A DNA stretch of 64,000 nucleotides from Bacillus sp. V3B (GCF_024494465.1 NZ_JAETXM010000006.1:1-64000); one strand, 5' to 3'. Positions 35,695-44,048 are shown, numbered from the stretch's first letter. Notes: generated by a model from the sequence alone, not told the origin. Made by a program: numbers and translations.

Positions 35695-36927
35695 TTAAAA
35701 GGCCCAGTCACCGTTTATAAATACAGGTTCTGTTTTTCCATCAGGGGTAACCCCATCAATATCCATTTGATCTGAACCAATCATAAAGTCGACATGTGTG
35801 ATGCTTTCATTTAAGCCGTGTGCTTGTAGTTCTTCTGCAGACATGTTTTTCCCGCCTTCCAGACAAAAAGCATAGGCACTGCCAATAGCCAGATGATTAG
35901 AAGCATTTTCGTCAAATAAGGTATTAAAAAATAAAATGTTTGCTTGTGAAATAGGAGAGTTATAGGGAACAAGTGCTACTTCTCCTAAATAATGAGACCC
36001 TTCATCCGTATCAACGAGCTTTTTTAAAATGGCTTCGCCTTCTTTTGCCTTTACGTCAACAATTCGACCATTTTCAAATGTGAGCGTAAATTCATCAATG
36101 ATATTTCCACCATAGCTTAGTGGTTTCGTGCTTGAAACGGTACCATTTACGCCTGTTTTGTTTGGAACGGTAAAGACTTCTTCTGTAGGCATATTGGCCA
36201 TGAATGCAAAACCTTTTTCGTTTATGCTTCCGGCACCACACCATAAATGTTTTTCAGGAAGCTCGATGGTTAGATCCGTTCCTGGAGCTTTATAGTGAAG
36301 TCTTTGATACTTTTTCTCGTTTAAGTGATTAGCTTTTTCACGAAGTGTTTCATCATGCTTTTGCCATGCTTCTACTGGGTCTTCTGAATCAATTCGTGTT
36401 GTTGTGAAAATGGCATCCCAAAGTTTTGCTACGCGTGTTTCTTTTGGTTCATTTGGGAAGACCATGTCTGCCCAGCCTTGGGATGGAGCAGCAATGACCG
36501 TCCAGCTAACTTTATCGGATTGAATGTATTTACGGTATTGCTTAAGAGCTGTTCCGGCCACTTTTTGGTAATTCGCAATCCTTTCTGAATCGACTCCTTT
36601 TAATAGAGCGGGACTTGATGAGATGATCGACATAAAGGCTGCGCCGTTTTCAGCATAAGCAATCGTTTCTTTTGCACGCCATTCAGGGTATTCTTGAAAA
36701 GCTTCAGCGGGTGCTAGATCATATTTCAATCTTGAGGCCACATCATCGTTCCAATTCACAACGACATTATTGGCTCCAGACTCATAGGCTTTCTTTACAA
36801 CTAAACGAACAAACTCTACAGCATCTAAATTGGCATTCACGACAAGTGTTTGTCCATCCTGTACGTTGACACCCACCTTTACAGCTAGTTCTGCATACTT
36901 TTCTAATTTTTGTTGGAATTCACTCAC
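35695..36927 (-). CDS. ampS: M29 aminopeptidase (AmpS/PepS/T type)
   Basis: 410 residues, the family length. Dinuclear-metal aminopeptidase. Family features: KYAELAVKVGVNVQDGQTL at the N-terminus, and at the C-terminus GEVALVPYNSPIS, LFDENASNHLAIGSAYAF and THVDFMIGSDQMDIDG, which hold the Glu, His, Tyr and Asp ligands. AAGGAGCTGGATAAA precedes the ATG. It releases N-terminal residues in the cytosol. A full family C repeat lies 30 bases upstream, in the promoter region. Confidence 0.93.
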   Translation of the reverse strand: MSEFQQKLEKYAELAVKVGVNVQDGQTLVVNANLDAVEFVRLVVKKAYESGANNVVVNWNDDVASRLKYDLAPAEAFQEYPEWRAKETIAYAENGAAFMSIISSSPALLKGVDSERIANYQKVAGTALKQYRKYIQSDKVSWTVIAAPSQGWADMVFPNEPKETRVAKLWDAIFTTTRIDSEDPVEAWQKHDETLREKANHLNEKKYQRLHYKAPGTDLTIELPEKHLWCGAGSINEKGFAFMANMPTEEVFTVPNKTGVNGTVSSTKPLSYGGNIIDEFTLTFENGRIVDVKAKEGEAILKKLVDTDEGSHYLGEVALVPYNSPISQANILFFNTLFDENASNHLAIGSAYAFCLEGGKNMSAEELQAHGLNESITHVDFMIGSDQMDIDGVTPDGKTEPVFINGDWAF

Positions 36928-36956
36928 TTTATCCAGCTCCTTCGTTAAAAAATATC

Positions 36957-37113
36957 TTTATCACGTCTTAACGGGCAGTAAGTCCCTTACTCCAAGACTT
37001 CGAGAAGATTGAGGTAGGCTTGTTGGGGATCAACTGCCCATAAAGATCGGATAAGTGTGACTAACCATCCGTGCGGGATGGGAAAAAAACCAACTGATGG
37101 AAGTTTTCTTTAT
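36957..37113. repeat. Family C repeat, full-length copy C3
   Basis: About 157 bp: TCTTAACGGGCAGTAAGTCCC at the left, GGGGATCAACTGCCCATAAAG in the middle, ACCAACTGATGGAAGTTTTC at the right. GGGCAGT/ACTGCCC pair around an inner hairpin; the second stem is weaker than in copy C5. Confidence 0.7.
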
Positions 37114-37280
37114 ATTCATTGTAGCTTTTTTAGATTATAAAAGAAAATATGAGTGTTTCAATTAACTTCATTATTATTAAATAGATATGATCATTTAAAC
37201 GGAAATAGGTTAAATAATCGGTGATTCGCGAGTAACTTATTAAATGAAATGAGTTAGAATCAAGGAGCATCAAGAAAGGT

Positions 37281-37377
37281 CCATGGTGCCTGAAAATGGG
37301 GGAAACTAGGGAATTGGTCATCAAGGAGGGTTTGGTGTTCGAAAATGAGAAGAAATTGAGAGAACGGTCACGATGAA
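37281..37377. repeat. Two tandem family D repeats
   Basis: CCATGGTGCCTGAAAATGGGG ... ATTGGTCATCA, then TTTGGTGTTCGAAAATGAG ... GGTCACGATGAAAG, 50 bp apart. Confidence 0.5.
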
Positions 37378-37401
37378 AGACTTAGTCATGTACAAAAATA
37401 G

Positions 37402-37434
37402 AAAAGGCGGCCTCTATATCTGGGCCACCTTTTG
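37402..37434 (-). terminator. Terminator of topB
   Basis: AAAAGGTGGCC and GGCCGCCTTTT arms around CAGATATAGA, read on the minus strand. Confidence 0.8.
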
Positions 37435-37446
37435 TCGTATGATTGG

Positions 37447-39540
37447 TTATTCTTTATTATCTTTCAATGCATCCTTGAGTAGATCACCTAGGCTTGTACC
37501 GAATGAGTCATTTTGTGAATATTTTTGTACGAGTTTTCGTTCTTCTCGTTTTGTCACAGTCTTTTTGCGTTCTTCGGCTTTCTCCACTATATTACAGCGG
37601 CGGCATTGGAAATAGGCACCTGCTTTTCCATTATGAATCTCCATCTTTTTATGACACTGAGGACAGCGACGGTTTGAAAGCTTTGGATCTTTTCTTCTTC
37701 GGTAATGACATTCTACATTTGAACAAACAAGGAACTTTCCATCTTTTGTGTTTCTTTCTTTCAAGAATGATTCACATTCAGGACATTTGGATCCAGTTAA
37801 ATTGTGGGCACGATAGGATTGGTTACTTTGCTTGACTTCAGACACTAGTCGTCTCGTTTGCTCACGAATATTAGCTAAAAACTGTTTTGGATCCGCTTGT
37901 CCTCGGGCGATTTTCTCTAACTCTTTTTCCCACTTGGCAGTTAAATCAGGTGACTTTAGATCATTATTAACTAAATCCATGAGTTGCTTGCCTTTTTTTG
38001 TTGGGTAGAGGCGAGCATTTTGCCGTTCAACTACTTCGGTTCCAAGAAGTCGTTCAATGATCTCAGCTCTTGTTGCTGGTGTACCTAATCCGTATTTCTC
38101 CATTTGAGTTAGAACATCAGCTTCCGAGTAACGGAGAGGTGGTTCTGTTAGCTTTTCATTTATATCAACTGACTTCACTGTGAATGTTTGCCCTTTAACA
38201 AGTTGGGAAAGAGATTGTTTCCCTGCAATTTCTTGTTCTTTTCCACTTACTTTTTTAAAACCGGCATCCACGACAATCGTTTCTTTCGCCATGAAAGTTT
38301 CACCGTTCACATCAAACTCTGCATGAACGACCTCATATTTATATGGAGGGTAAAAAAGTGTGAGAAAGCGACGTGCAATGAGGTCATATAGTTTCCTTTC
38401 ATCAGGTGATAAATCACTGATATGTACTCTTTCTTCTGTCGGAATAATCGCATGATGATCTGATACTTTATCATTATTAAATACCCGCTTTGCCGCAACC
38501 TTTCCTTTTGCAGCCAGAAGGGGGCGCACTTCATCCCGATAAACAGAAGAAATGGCATGCAGTCGATCAAGCATGGTTGCTTCCATATCATTCGTTAAAT
38601 AACGTGAGTCTGTACGAGGATACGTTACAAGCTTGTATTGCTCATATAGTCGCTGTAATACGGTTAATGTCTTTTTTGCCGAGAATCCAAATCGTTTATT
38701 GGCATCACGTTGTAGTTCCGTTAAATCATATGGGAGCGGCTGTTGTTCACTTTTATCTTTACGAGAGAGTGTTCTCACTTTTGCCTGTTTGTCGTGAATA
38801 AGATTAAAGATCGCGTCTGCTTTTTCCTTCGTAAATAGCCGTTTTTCTCCATTTTTTTCCCAATCAGCCTTCAGGGGACCAATTTCAGCTCGAATGGTCC
38901 AATATGGTTGTGGGACAAATTTATTAATTTGATTTTCTCGCTCCATGATTAACGATAAGGTTGGTGTTTGCACACGTCCAGCAGAGAGCGGATCTTTATA
39001 TTTGGTTGTTAAGGCCCGTGTTACATTCAATCCAATTAACCAATCTGCTTCTGCACGACAGACAGCTGATTGATAAAGAGGCTCAAAATCCTTCCCTGGT
39101 TTTAGTTTTTTAAATCCATCCTTGATTGCACGATCGGTTTGTGAAGAGATCCAAAGTCGTTTTAGTGGTCTATTCCAACGAATTTTTTCTAGGATCCAAC
39201 GAGCAACAAGCTCTCCTTCGCGGCCCGCATCTGTTGCAATAATACACTCTTTTATATCTTTTCTTTTGGCAAGCTGTTCAATGGCTCGGAATTGATGGGT
39301 TGTTTGCTTCATGACCTTTAAGCCCATTTTTTCAGGGATAATCGGCAAATCTTCGAGATTCCATGTTGCATAGCGCTTATCGTAATGTTCAGGCATTTTC
39401 AATTCAATTAAATGACCAAGTGCCCATGTAACAATATAATCATTTCCTTCTAGATAACTTTTATGTGATTGCTTACAACCGAGTACACGAGCAATTTCGC
39501 GTGCTACACTTGGCTTTTCAGCAAGTACGAGTGACTTCAT
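37447..39540 (-). CDS. topB: DNA topoisomerase III
   Basis: 697 residues. Type IA topoisomerase for decatenation and recombination intermediates. Toprim: LVLAEKPSVAREIARVLG at residues 4-21 and IIATDAGREGELVARW. Active-site Tyr in VTYPRTDSRYL; DPLSAGRVQTPTLSLIMERE is the conserved central motif. Two zinc-ribbon-like repeats at the C-terminus: CPECESFLKERN...CSNVEC and CPQCHKKMEIHN...CRRC. The tail SFGTSLGDLLKDAL is typical of Bacillus TopB. AAAGGGAG precedes ATG, and a TATAAT lies at 39580-39575. Confidence 0.96.
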   Translation of the reverse strand: MKSLVLAEKPSVAREIARVLGCKQSHKSYLEGNDYIVTWALGHLIELKMPEHYDKRYATWNLEDLPIIPEKMGLKVMKQTTHQFRAIEQLAKRKDIKECIIATDAGREGELVARWILEKIRWNRPLKRLWISSQTDRAIKDGFKKLKPGKDFEPLYQSAVCRAEADWLIGLNVTRALTTKYKDPLSAGRVQTPTLSLIMERENQINKFVPQPYWTIRAEIGPLKADWEKNGEKRLFTKEKADAIFNLIHDKQAKVRTLSRKDKSEQQPLPYDLTELQRDANKRFGFSAKKTLTVLQRLYEQYKLVTYPRTDSRYLTNDMEATMLDRLHAISSVYRDEVRPLLAAKGKVAAKRVFNNDKVSDHHAIIPTEERVHISDLSPDERKLYDLIARRFLTLFYPPYKYEVVHAEFDVNGETFMAKETIVVDAGFKKVSGKEQEIAGKQSLSQLVKGQTFTVKSVDINEKLTEPPLRYSEADVLTQMEKYGLGTPATRAEIIERLLGTEVVERQNARLYPTKKGKQLMDLVNNDLKSPDLTAKWEKELEKIARGQADPKQFLANIREQTRRLVSEVKQSNQSYRAHNLTGSKCPECESFLKERNTKDGKFLVCSNVECHYRRRKDPKLSNRRCPQCHKKMEIHNGKAGAYFQCRRCNIVEKAEERKKTVTKREERKLVQKYSQNDSFGTSLGDLLKDALKDNKE

Positions 39541-39586
39541 AAAAACTCCCTTTCTTGTTTCAAACTTCTATGTCATTATATCAAAC

Positions 39587-39632
39587 AAGAAACCGTCCCG
39601 CACTGCTTGAAAGCGGTGCGGGACGGTTTCTT
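39587..39632 (-). terminator. Strong terminator between the 52-aa gene and topB
   Basis: GAAACCGTCCCGCACTGC and GCGGTGCGGGACGGTTTC form an 18-bp GC-rich stem; TTTCTTGTTT follows on the minus strand. Confidence 0.88.
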
Positions 39633-39637
39633 CTGTT

Positions 39638-39796
39638 TTATTCATCTTCTTCGATTCGGTTTTTAAAGGCTTCCTGGGTAACAAGAAGTTCTTCATCTTC
39701 TTGAGCTTCTGTTGTGTGTCGTTCAACTAATGTGTTGTCTGGAAAATTTCCAGGATGGTTTTTCTTTTTGTGTTCAAAATGCTTGCCACGAGCCAT
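39638..39796 (-). CDS. Small hydrophilic protein, 52 aa
   Basis: Start ATG 39796 is fixed by GAAAGGAGTG (minus strand) 6-8 bases upstream; the longer frame to 39850 has none. The peptide begins MARGKHFEHKKKNHPGNF and ends in an acidic helix KNRIEEDE. Basic N-terminus, acidic C-terminus, no Cys, no membrane segment. A strong terminator follows only 6 bases after the stop. The pattern resembles uncharacterised small spore or stress proteins of Bacillus; I cannot name it. Confidence 0.7.
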   Translation of the reverse strand: MARGKHFEHKKKNHPGNFPDNTLVERHTTEAQEDEELLVTQEAFKNRIEEDE

Positions 39797-39889
39797 GCTT
39801 GCACACTCCTTTCTATCATCAATGTATAGTTTTTGTTGAATGGCCGTCATTTATTCCATGTAAAGAGTCATCCTTATTTTAAAAAAGGA

Positions 39890-39970
39890 CTTCGTTAAGC
39901 AACAATGTTAATGATTTAAAAGTTTTTGGTATATGGGACCACTAAGTTATGAACATGCATGGCACATACA
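39890..39970. repeat. Family A repeat, half copy A4
   Basis: TTCGTTAAGCAACAATGTTAATG then TTTTTGGTATATGGGACCAC, TAAGTTATGAACATG: the left arm and centre of family A. The right arm is missing or has diverged. Confidence 0.5.
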
Positions 39971-40142
39971 TTATATTTTTTCATATATCTTCTGTTGAAG
40001 GGTCGAATATTTGTGAAATATTTCACAAATTGTTCATGGATATCTCAACGAAAACATCTTATAATAATATTGTTCAAACATTTACAAAAAGAATGTTTTA
40101 TCCCTCCCCTCATTAAATTGATGAATAGAACGATGGACCCAA

Positions 40143-40182
40143 AAATAATGCTCTTTCCCCTGAGAGCATTATTTTTCTTTTT
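40143..40182 (+). terminator. Orphan terminator hairpin
   Basis: AAAATAATGCTCT and AGAGCATTATTTTT with loop TTCCCCTG, then CTTTTTTC. No convincing gene precedes it in the 623-bp gap 39797-40419. A TATAAT at 40059 could start an RNA of about 110 nt ending here. Confidence 0.65.
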
Positions 40183-40419
40183 TCTTCAAATTTCATATTT
40201 TTATCTCTACATTTTTTCTTCATCTTAAAAAAGTCCTAAATAAAGTTCGAATTATGACGAAATATATTATAGTATGAAACTATGAAAGTGATTATGGGAT
40301 TATTGTATCAGTTTAATCCAATGAACGGCTGTTCGTTTTGTACTAGTTGTTGAAAAACTCCATAGTTTGTAGTTTCTTGTGTTATAAAAATCAAGATTTA
40401 AATAAGATAGGTGATATGG

Positions 40420-41220
40420 ATGGATTTAGCTACATTAATTGGTGTTATTTTAGGAATTGTTGCAGTAGGGGTTGGAATGGTGATGAAGGGAGTACCTCTA
40501 GATGCACTTGCAAATGAGGCAGCCTTTTTGATTATTATCGCGGGAACAATTGCGTCTATCACGATTGCGTTTCCAATGTCAGAACTAAAAAGAATACCTA
40601 AGTTGTTTGGTGTCCTTTTTAAAGAGAAAAAAATGACGAAAACAACTGAATTAATTACATTATTTTCTGACTTAGCACAGCTAGCGAGAAAAGAGGGTTT
40701 ACTTGCACTTGAGTCGAAAATCACCGAGGTAGATGATCCATTCTTAAGGAATGGCTTGTCTCTTGCGGTAGATGGACAAAACGCTGATTATATTCGTGAT
40801 GTGTTATCAGAAGAAATAGAAGCGATGGAGGAAAGGCATCAGGCAGGAGCATTAATATTTACCCAGGCAGGTACGTATGCACCAACTCTCGGGGTTTTGG
40901 GAGCGGTTATTGGTTTAATTGCTGCTCTAGGAGATATGAGGGATACCAACGCTTTGGGGCATGCCATTAGTGCCGCATTCATTGCTACTTTGCTCGGGAT
41001 TTTTACTGGGTACGTGCTTTGGCATCCATTTGCTAACAAATTAAAAAGAAAATCAAAAATTGAGTCACAGCATAAATACATGATGATTGAGGGAATTTTA
41101 TCTATTTTGGAAGGGGAAGCACCAAGGGTTATTGAACAAAAATTGGCTTCTTATCTTCCAGCTGGCGAAAGAAGGAAATTTCTTGAAGAAGGCAGCGTGA
41201 CGAATAATGAGCAGGCGTAG
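40420..41220 (+). CDS. motA: Flagellar motor stator protein MotA
   Basis: 266 residues from ATG 40420, with AGGTGAT upstream (GTG 40411 also possible). Four membrane helices; the cytoplasmic loop carries QLARKEGLLALESKI and DYIRDVLSEEIEAMEERHQ, which contact FliG, and TQAGTYAPTLGVLGAVIGLIAAL forms helix 3. YVLWHPFANKLKRKSK follows helix 4. Close to proton-type MotA of B. subtilis rather than Na+-type MotP. The stop overlaps motB. The pair drives flagellar rotation. Confidence 0.95.
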   Translation: MDLATLIGVILGIVAVGVGMVMKGVPLDALANEAAFLIIIAGTIASITIAFPMSELKRIPKLFGVLFKEKKMTKTTELITLFSDLAQLARKEGLLALESKITEVDDPFLRNGLSLAVDGQNADYIRDVLSEEIEAMEERHQAGALIFTQAGTYAPTLGVLGAVIGLIAALGDMRDTNALGHAISAAFIATLLGIFTGYVLWHPFANKLKRKSKIESQHKYMMIEGILSILEGEAPRVIEQKLASYLPAGERRKFLEEGSVTNNEQA

Positions 41221-42004
41221 AAAGAAGAAGCATCATGAAGAGCATATAGATGAATCTTGGTTACTTCCTTACTCGGATTTATTGACTTTATTAGTTGCGC
41301 TCTTTATTGTTTTGTTTGCTAGTAGTGCAATTGACTCTCAAAAGTTCGAATCTTTATCGAATGCCTTTAATGCAGAATTAAATGGAGGAACAGGGGTTTT
41401 TAACTTTCCTAGTCCTATACCAGAGGTAGATGTTGGAGAAACAGACGAGCAAGAAGAAGAAACAGATAAGCAGGAAGAAGAAACAGAGGACAAGGAAGAT
41501 TCTGAGTCTATTCCTGAGTACACGGCTGAACAGTTGGCTGAGTTCGAGAGAGTAAAAGAAATTCAAGAACGGATTAATGTATATATTGAAGAAAATGGAT
41601 TAGGAAATCAGTTAGAGACTTCTTTAACATTTGAAGGATTATCTATTACAATTCGAGATAATGTCCTTTTTGCACCAGGAAGTGCTGATGTTCGACAAGA
41701 AGACATCATTATTGCGAATGAGATTTCTAAACTTCTTGAAATGGATATTCCAAGAAGTATTATTGTAAGTGGACACACAGACAATGTTCCGATGAATAAT
41801 GCAGAGTTTGGGTCAAACTGGGAATTAAGCGTGATGAGAGCAGTTAATTTCATGAAAATTTTGCTTAAAAATGAAAATTTACATCCTGAATTGTTTAGTT
41901 CACGAGGGAATGGAGAGTTTCAACCGATTGCATCAAATGATACTGCAGAAGGTAGGTCTCAAAATAGGCGGGTAGAAATTTTAATTCTCCCTAGAATGGA
42001 TTAA
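41207..42004 (+). CDS. motB: Flagellar motor stator protein MotB
   Basis: 265 residues. A basic N-terminus (RRRKKKHHEEH) precedes one membrane helix, ESWLLPYSDLLTLLVALFIV, with the ion-binding Asp (D25 region, YSDLL). The periplasmic linker is unusually acidic and repetitive: units like DEQEEET and DKQEEET. The OmpA-like peptidoglycan-binding domain has ISGHTDNVP-type SGHTDNVPM and NRRVEILILP. Overlaps motA by 14 bp, so translation is coupled. Ends in a clear terminator. Confidence 0.95.
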   Translation: MSRRRKKKHHEEHIDESWLLPYSDLLTLLVALFIVLFASSAIDSQKFESLSNAFNAELNGGTGVFNFPSPIPEVDVGETDEQEEETDKQEEETEDKEDSESIPEYTAEQLAEFERVKEIQERINVYIEENGLGNQLETSLTFEGLSITIRDNVLFAPGSADVRQEDIIIANEISKLLEMDIPRSIIVSGHTDNVPMNNAEFGSNWELSVMRAVNFMKILLKNENLHPELFSSRGNGEFQPIASNDTAEGRSQNRRVEILILPRMD

Positions 42005-42017
42005 AAATAGATGAATA

Positions 42018-42063
42018 AAAAAGGATCTCATGAGGTTTTTGTGAACCTCTTGAGGTCTTTTTT
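42018..42063 (+). terminator. Terminator of motAB
   Basis: AAAAAGGATCTCATGAGGTT and AACCTCTTGAGGTCTTTTTT with loop TTTGTG. Confidence 0.85.
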
Positions 42064-42070
42064 ATTCCTG

Positions 42071-42150
42071 GGTGTGTTAATGACTATTGTTGATAAATGA
42101 CCGCATAAACCAAAGGTCATTAGAGCATCAATACGATTGTTTAACACAGC
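42071..42150. repeat. Family A repeat, short copy A5
   Basis: GGTGTGTTAATGACTATTG and CAATACGATTGTTTAACACAGCC arms, with AAATGACC/GGTCATTAG inside. 80 bp; the central CCATGG block is absent. Confidence 0.7.
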
Positions 42151-42186
42151 CTTATTCTTAAAGGACAATGCATTGAAAGTGGTCAT

Positions 42187-42528
42187 TCATTGATCTTTAT
42201 TACTTCTTTTGAATTTAATGAAATCTATATAAAGAGAGAAGTCTTCTTTTGTTATTCCGTGTTCAATAGCCTCTGAAAAAATTTGCATCCATTCCTCATC
42301 AATCCACTTTTCATCTAATTCTGTCTGTTGTTTATGATCATCAAGTAAGTCCTCTAATGTTGTATCTAAAGAGTTTGCGAGCCTTGATAATATATGAAGA
42401 GAAGGATTTTTTTGAATGCCCCGTTCAATATAGCTTAAGTATGATTTTGAAATTCCAGTTTTCTCCGAGAGTTTACTGATAGAATAACCTCTTTGTAACC
42501 TCAAATATTTCATACGATATTTCACCAT
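42187..42528 (-). CDS. SinR-like transcriptional repressor (paralogue 1)
   Basis: 113 residues. Cro/C1 HTH at residues 5-58: YLRLQRGYSISKLSEKTGIS and SYLSYIERGIQKNPSLHILS, with the Q-K-N-P-S signature of SinR and SlrR. The C-terminal part LDEKWIDEEWMQIFSEAIEHG and EDFSLYIDFIKF is the Sin multimerisation domain that also binds SinI. Autonomous gene, minus strand. The 390-bp upstream region holds GTTCT-type sites. Paralogue of 43716-44048; the two probably interact as SinR-SlrR do, which is inference. Confidence 0.88.
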   Translation of the reverse strand: MVKYRMKYLRLQRGYSISKLSEKTGISKSYLSYIERGIQKNPSLHILSRLANSLDTTLEDLLDDHKQQTELDEKWIDEEWMQIFSEAIEHGITKEDFSLYIDFIKFKRSNKDQ

Positions 42529-42717
42529 ATCTCTCTCCTGTTAATTAATTATCATTATTTCTTTATGAAAAGCAGTTATCTAAGAATGGTTTGCCTTTTA
42601 AGGTAGAAGTGAAAGGTTAAGTGTAAAGTAATGATTGGGTTAATAATTGCATATTTTAAGAATTTTATCTAAAGGAAAAGAAACGATCTGTTGTAATAAT
42701 CTTTGTAAATCTATTAT

Positions 42718-42882
42718 AAAGAACGAATTGTTCATTAAAAAATAAGTAATAATGAGAATAAAAGAGGAAAATGGAGGAAGTAAGCAATAAGTGTTCTTTT
42801 TAACGAATAAATGGGAAGTTTTAGTATTTTTAAAAATCATTCATTCGAACTATACTTAAGTCATAAGTTCTATAAAAAGAAC
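42718..42882. promoter_or_regulatory. Candidate SinR operators
   Basis: GTTCTATAAAAAGAAC at 42867-42882 is a perfect 5-bp inverted repeat of GTTCT/AGAAC with 6-bp spacer. GTTCTTT occurs at 42793 and AAAGAACGAATTGTTC at 42718-42733. B. subtilis SinR binds GTTCTYT-type sites. The gap 42529-42920 is otherwise AT-rich and silent. Confidence 0.5.
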
Positions 42883-42920
42883 AAATTGAATAAATGTAAA
42901 AAAATAGTAGAAATCAGGTG

Positions 42921-43109
42921 ATGACCATTTACAGGAAAAATTGTGATAGATGTAATAGACCTTCGTATAGCAGTAGCGAAATAGGTAAGTGGATTTGTCC
43001 AGTTTGTGGTTCTGATTTAACGGAGTTTCCGTTTTTTAATGCTATTACTTTTGAACGGATTAAAACTGACTCTATCCCCATTTATATGAAACTTAAGAAA
43101 TACAAATAA
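42921..43109 (+). CDS. Small zinc-ribbon-like protein
   Basis: 62 residues from ATG 42921; GTG 42918 is possible, and the only Shine-Dalgarno-like bases (TCAGG) are close to both. Two cysteine knuckles, CDRCNRPS near residue 8 and CPVCGSDL near 28, suggest one zinc site. The rest is basic and aromatic (FERIKTDSIPIYMKLKKYK). It sits just behind the SinR-like operator palindrome, between sinR1 and sinI. No family recognised; could be a biofilm- or sporulation-linked small regulator. Confidence 0.55.
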   Translation: MTIYRKNCDRCNRPSYSSSEIGKWICPVCGSDLTEFPFFNAITFERIKTDSIPIYMKLKKYK

Positions 43110-43231
43110 GTTTAAAAGGTAAGATGAAATTCTCAGGGCTAATGGAGTGTTTCAAGGAATTAGGAACTATTAATTCTTGTTAAATTTCAAAAAAAAATAA
43201 TAGTGCGACAAAAATTTACATTATTTTCTAC

Positions 43232-43259
43232 TTACATAGGTTACAATACAAACTATAAT
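43232..43259 (+). promoter_or_regulatory. Candidate promoter of the sinI-like gene
   Basis: TTACAT, 16-base spacer, TATAAT; about 100 bases ahead of the start codon. Confidence 0.45.
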
Positions 43260-43358
43260 TTAAAAAACAGAAAAGATAAACTCAATATCAGCTGAAGAAG
43301 CTGACTAGTCAAGCATATTAGAATAATCATACTATGATGATATTTAGGAGGATTATTT

Positions 43359-43505
43359 GTGGTAGAAAAAAAGGAGAAAAATAAAGGATTTGATATCGAG
43401 TGGATTCAACTTATTTTGGAAGCGAAGAATTTAGGAATTAAAAAGGAAGAGATTCAAACATTTTTACAAAGGGAGACGGTAATAGATAGAGTCATTATTG
43501 ACTAA
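43359..43505 (+). CDS. SinI-like antirepressor, 48 aa
   Basis: GTG start at 43359 with TAGGAGG seven bases upstream. The peptide has the SinI dimerisation motif: DIEWIQLILEAKNLGI then KKEEIQTFLQ, which aligns with B. subtilis SinI (DQEWVELMVEAKEANIS-PEEIRKYL). SinI relieves SinR repression by forming a heterodimer. It is divergent from the SinR-like gene at 43716 and convergent to none; in B. subtilis sinI lies directly upstream of sinR in the same direction, so the arrangement here differs. Too short for standard ORF cutoffs. Confidence 0.8.
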   Translation: MVEKKEKNKGFDIEWIQLILEAKNLGIKKEEIQTFLQRETVIDRVIID

Positions 43506-43521
43506 ACAAACAGGAATTGGT

Positions 43522-43556
43522 TAAGTATTTCTCAATTGGGGAGTACTTTTTGTTTT
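43522..43556 (+). terminator. Terminator of the sinI-like gene
   Basis: AAGTATTTCTC and GGGGAGTACTT around AATT, then TTTGTTTTTT. A second inverted repeat (GTAAACTCCTGCA / TGCTGGAGTTTA) at 43571-43634 may end the convergent sinR-like gene. Confidence 0.55.
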
Positions 43557-43715
43557 TTAAACACAAGTAAGTAAACTCCTGCACGTTCTTTTTACTAGAG
43601 AGTCCCGAGACAAGAATGATGCTGGAGTTTATTGTTTACTTGAAAAAGTTTTGATTAAAGCTGTTTACTATTTAAACGACCTAATTCATCCTTAGGAAGG
43701 ATCTTAAAAAGGCTT

Positions 43716-44048
43716 CTATTCTGATTTATTTTGTTGATTACCTTTCCATTTATTAAATTCAAGGAATTCACGAAATTGCTCTTTAGATACTCCTGATGTC
43801 ATAGCTTCTTGTACCAATTTCATCCATTCTGAATCGAGATCCTCTTTGTTAGGATGTTCGAGGATAAGATTATCCACAGGTACCCCAAGTACTGTTGAAA
43901 TTTTCTCCAAAAACTGTACAGAAGGATTTGTTTGCAAATTTCTTTCGAGGGAACTTAAGTATGACTTTGCTACTCCAGCTTTGAGAGCGAGTTCTGATAA
44001 TGACATTTTCTTTTCTTGTCGAAGTTTTTTAACGCGATCACCAATCAT
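43716..44048 (-). CDS. SinR-like transcriptional repressor (paralogue 2)
   Basis: 110 residues. HTH: VKKLRQEKKMSLSELALKAG and KSYLSSLERNLQTNPSVQFL; this N-terminal half is very close to B. subtilis SinR (RIKQYRKEKGYSLSELAEKAG). C-terminal Sin domain: LDSEWMKLVQEAMTSGVSKEQ and FREFLEFNKWKGNQQ. Likely the functional SinR, with paralogue 1 in the SlrR role. Upstream (44105-44120) is a GTTC-N8-GAAC motif. SinR controls biofilm matrix and the motility-chaining switch; motAB lies 2 kb away. Confidence 0.92.
   Translation of the reverse strand: MIGDRVKKLRQEKKMSLSELALKAGVAKSYLSSLERNLQTNPSVQFLEKISTVLGVPVDNLILEHPNKEDLDSEWMKLVQEAMTSGVSKEQFREFLEFNKWKGNQQNKSE

Noticed and set aside
36957-37113. CRISPR-like repeats in family C
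   Set aside because: Copies are scattered across the window, not arrayed with spacers; no cas operon. The Cas4-like protein at 60066 is linked to flavodoxin, not to CRISPR.
39959-40228. 89-codon plus-strand frame
   Set aside because: No ribosome site, phenylalanine/leucine-rich nonsense composition, and it spans the terminator at 40143.
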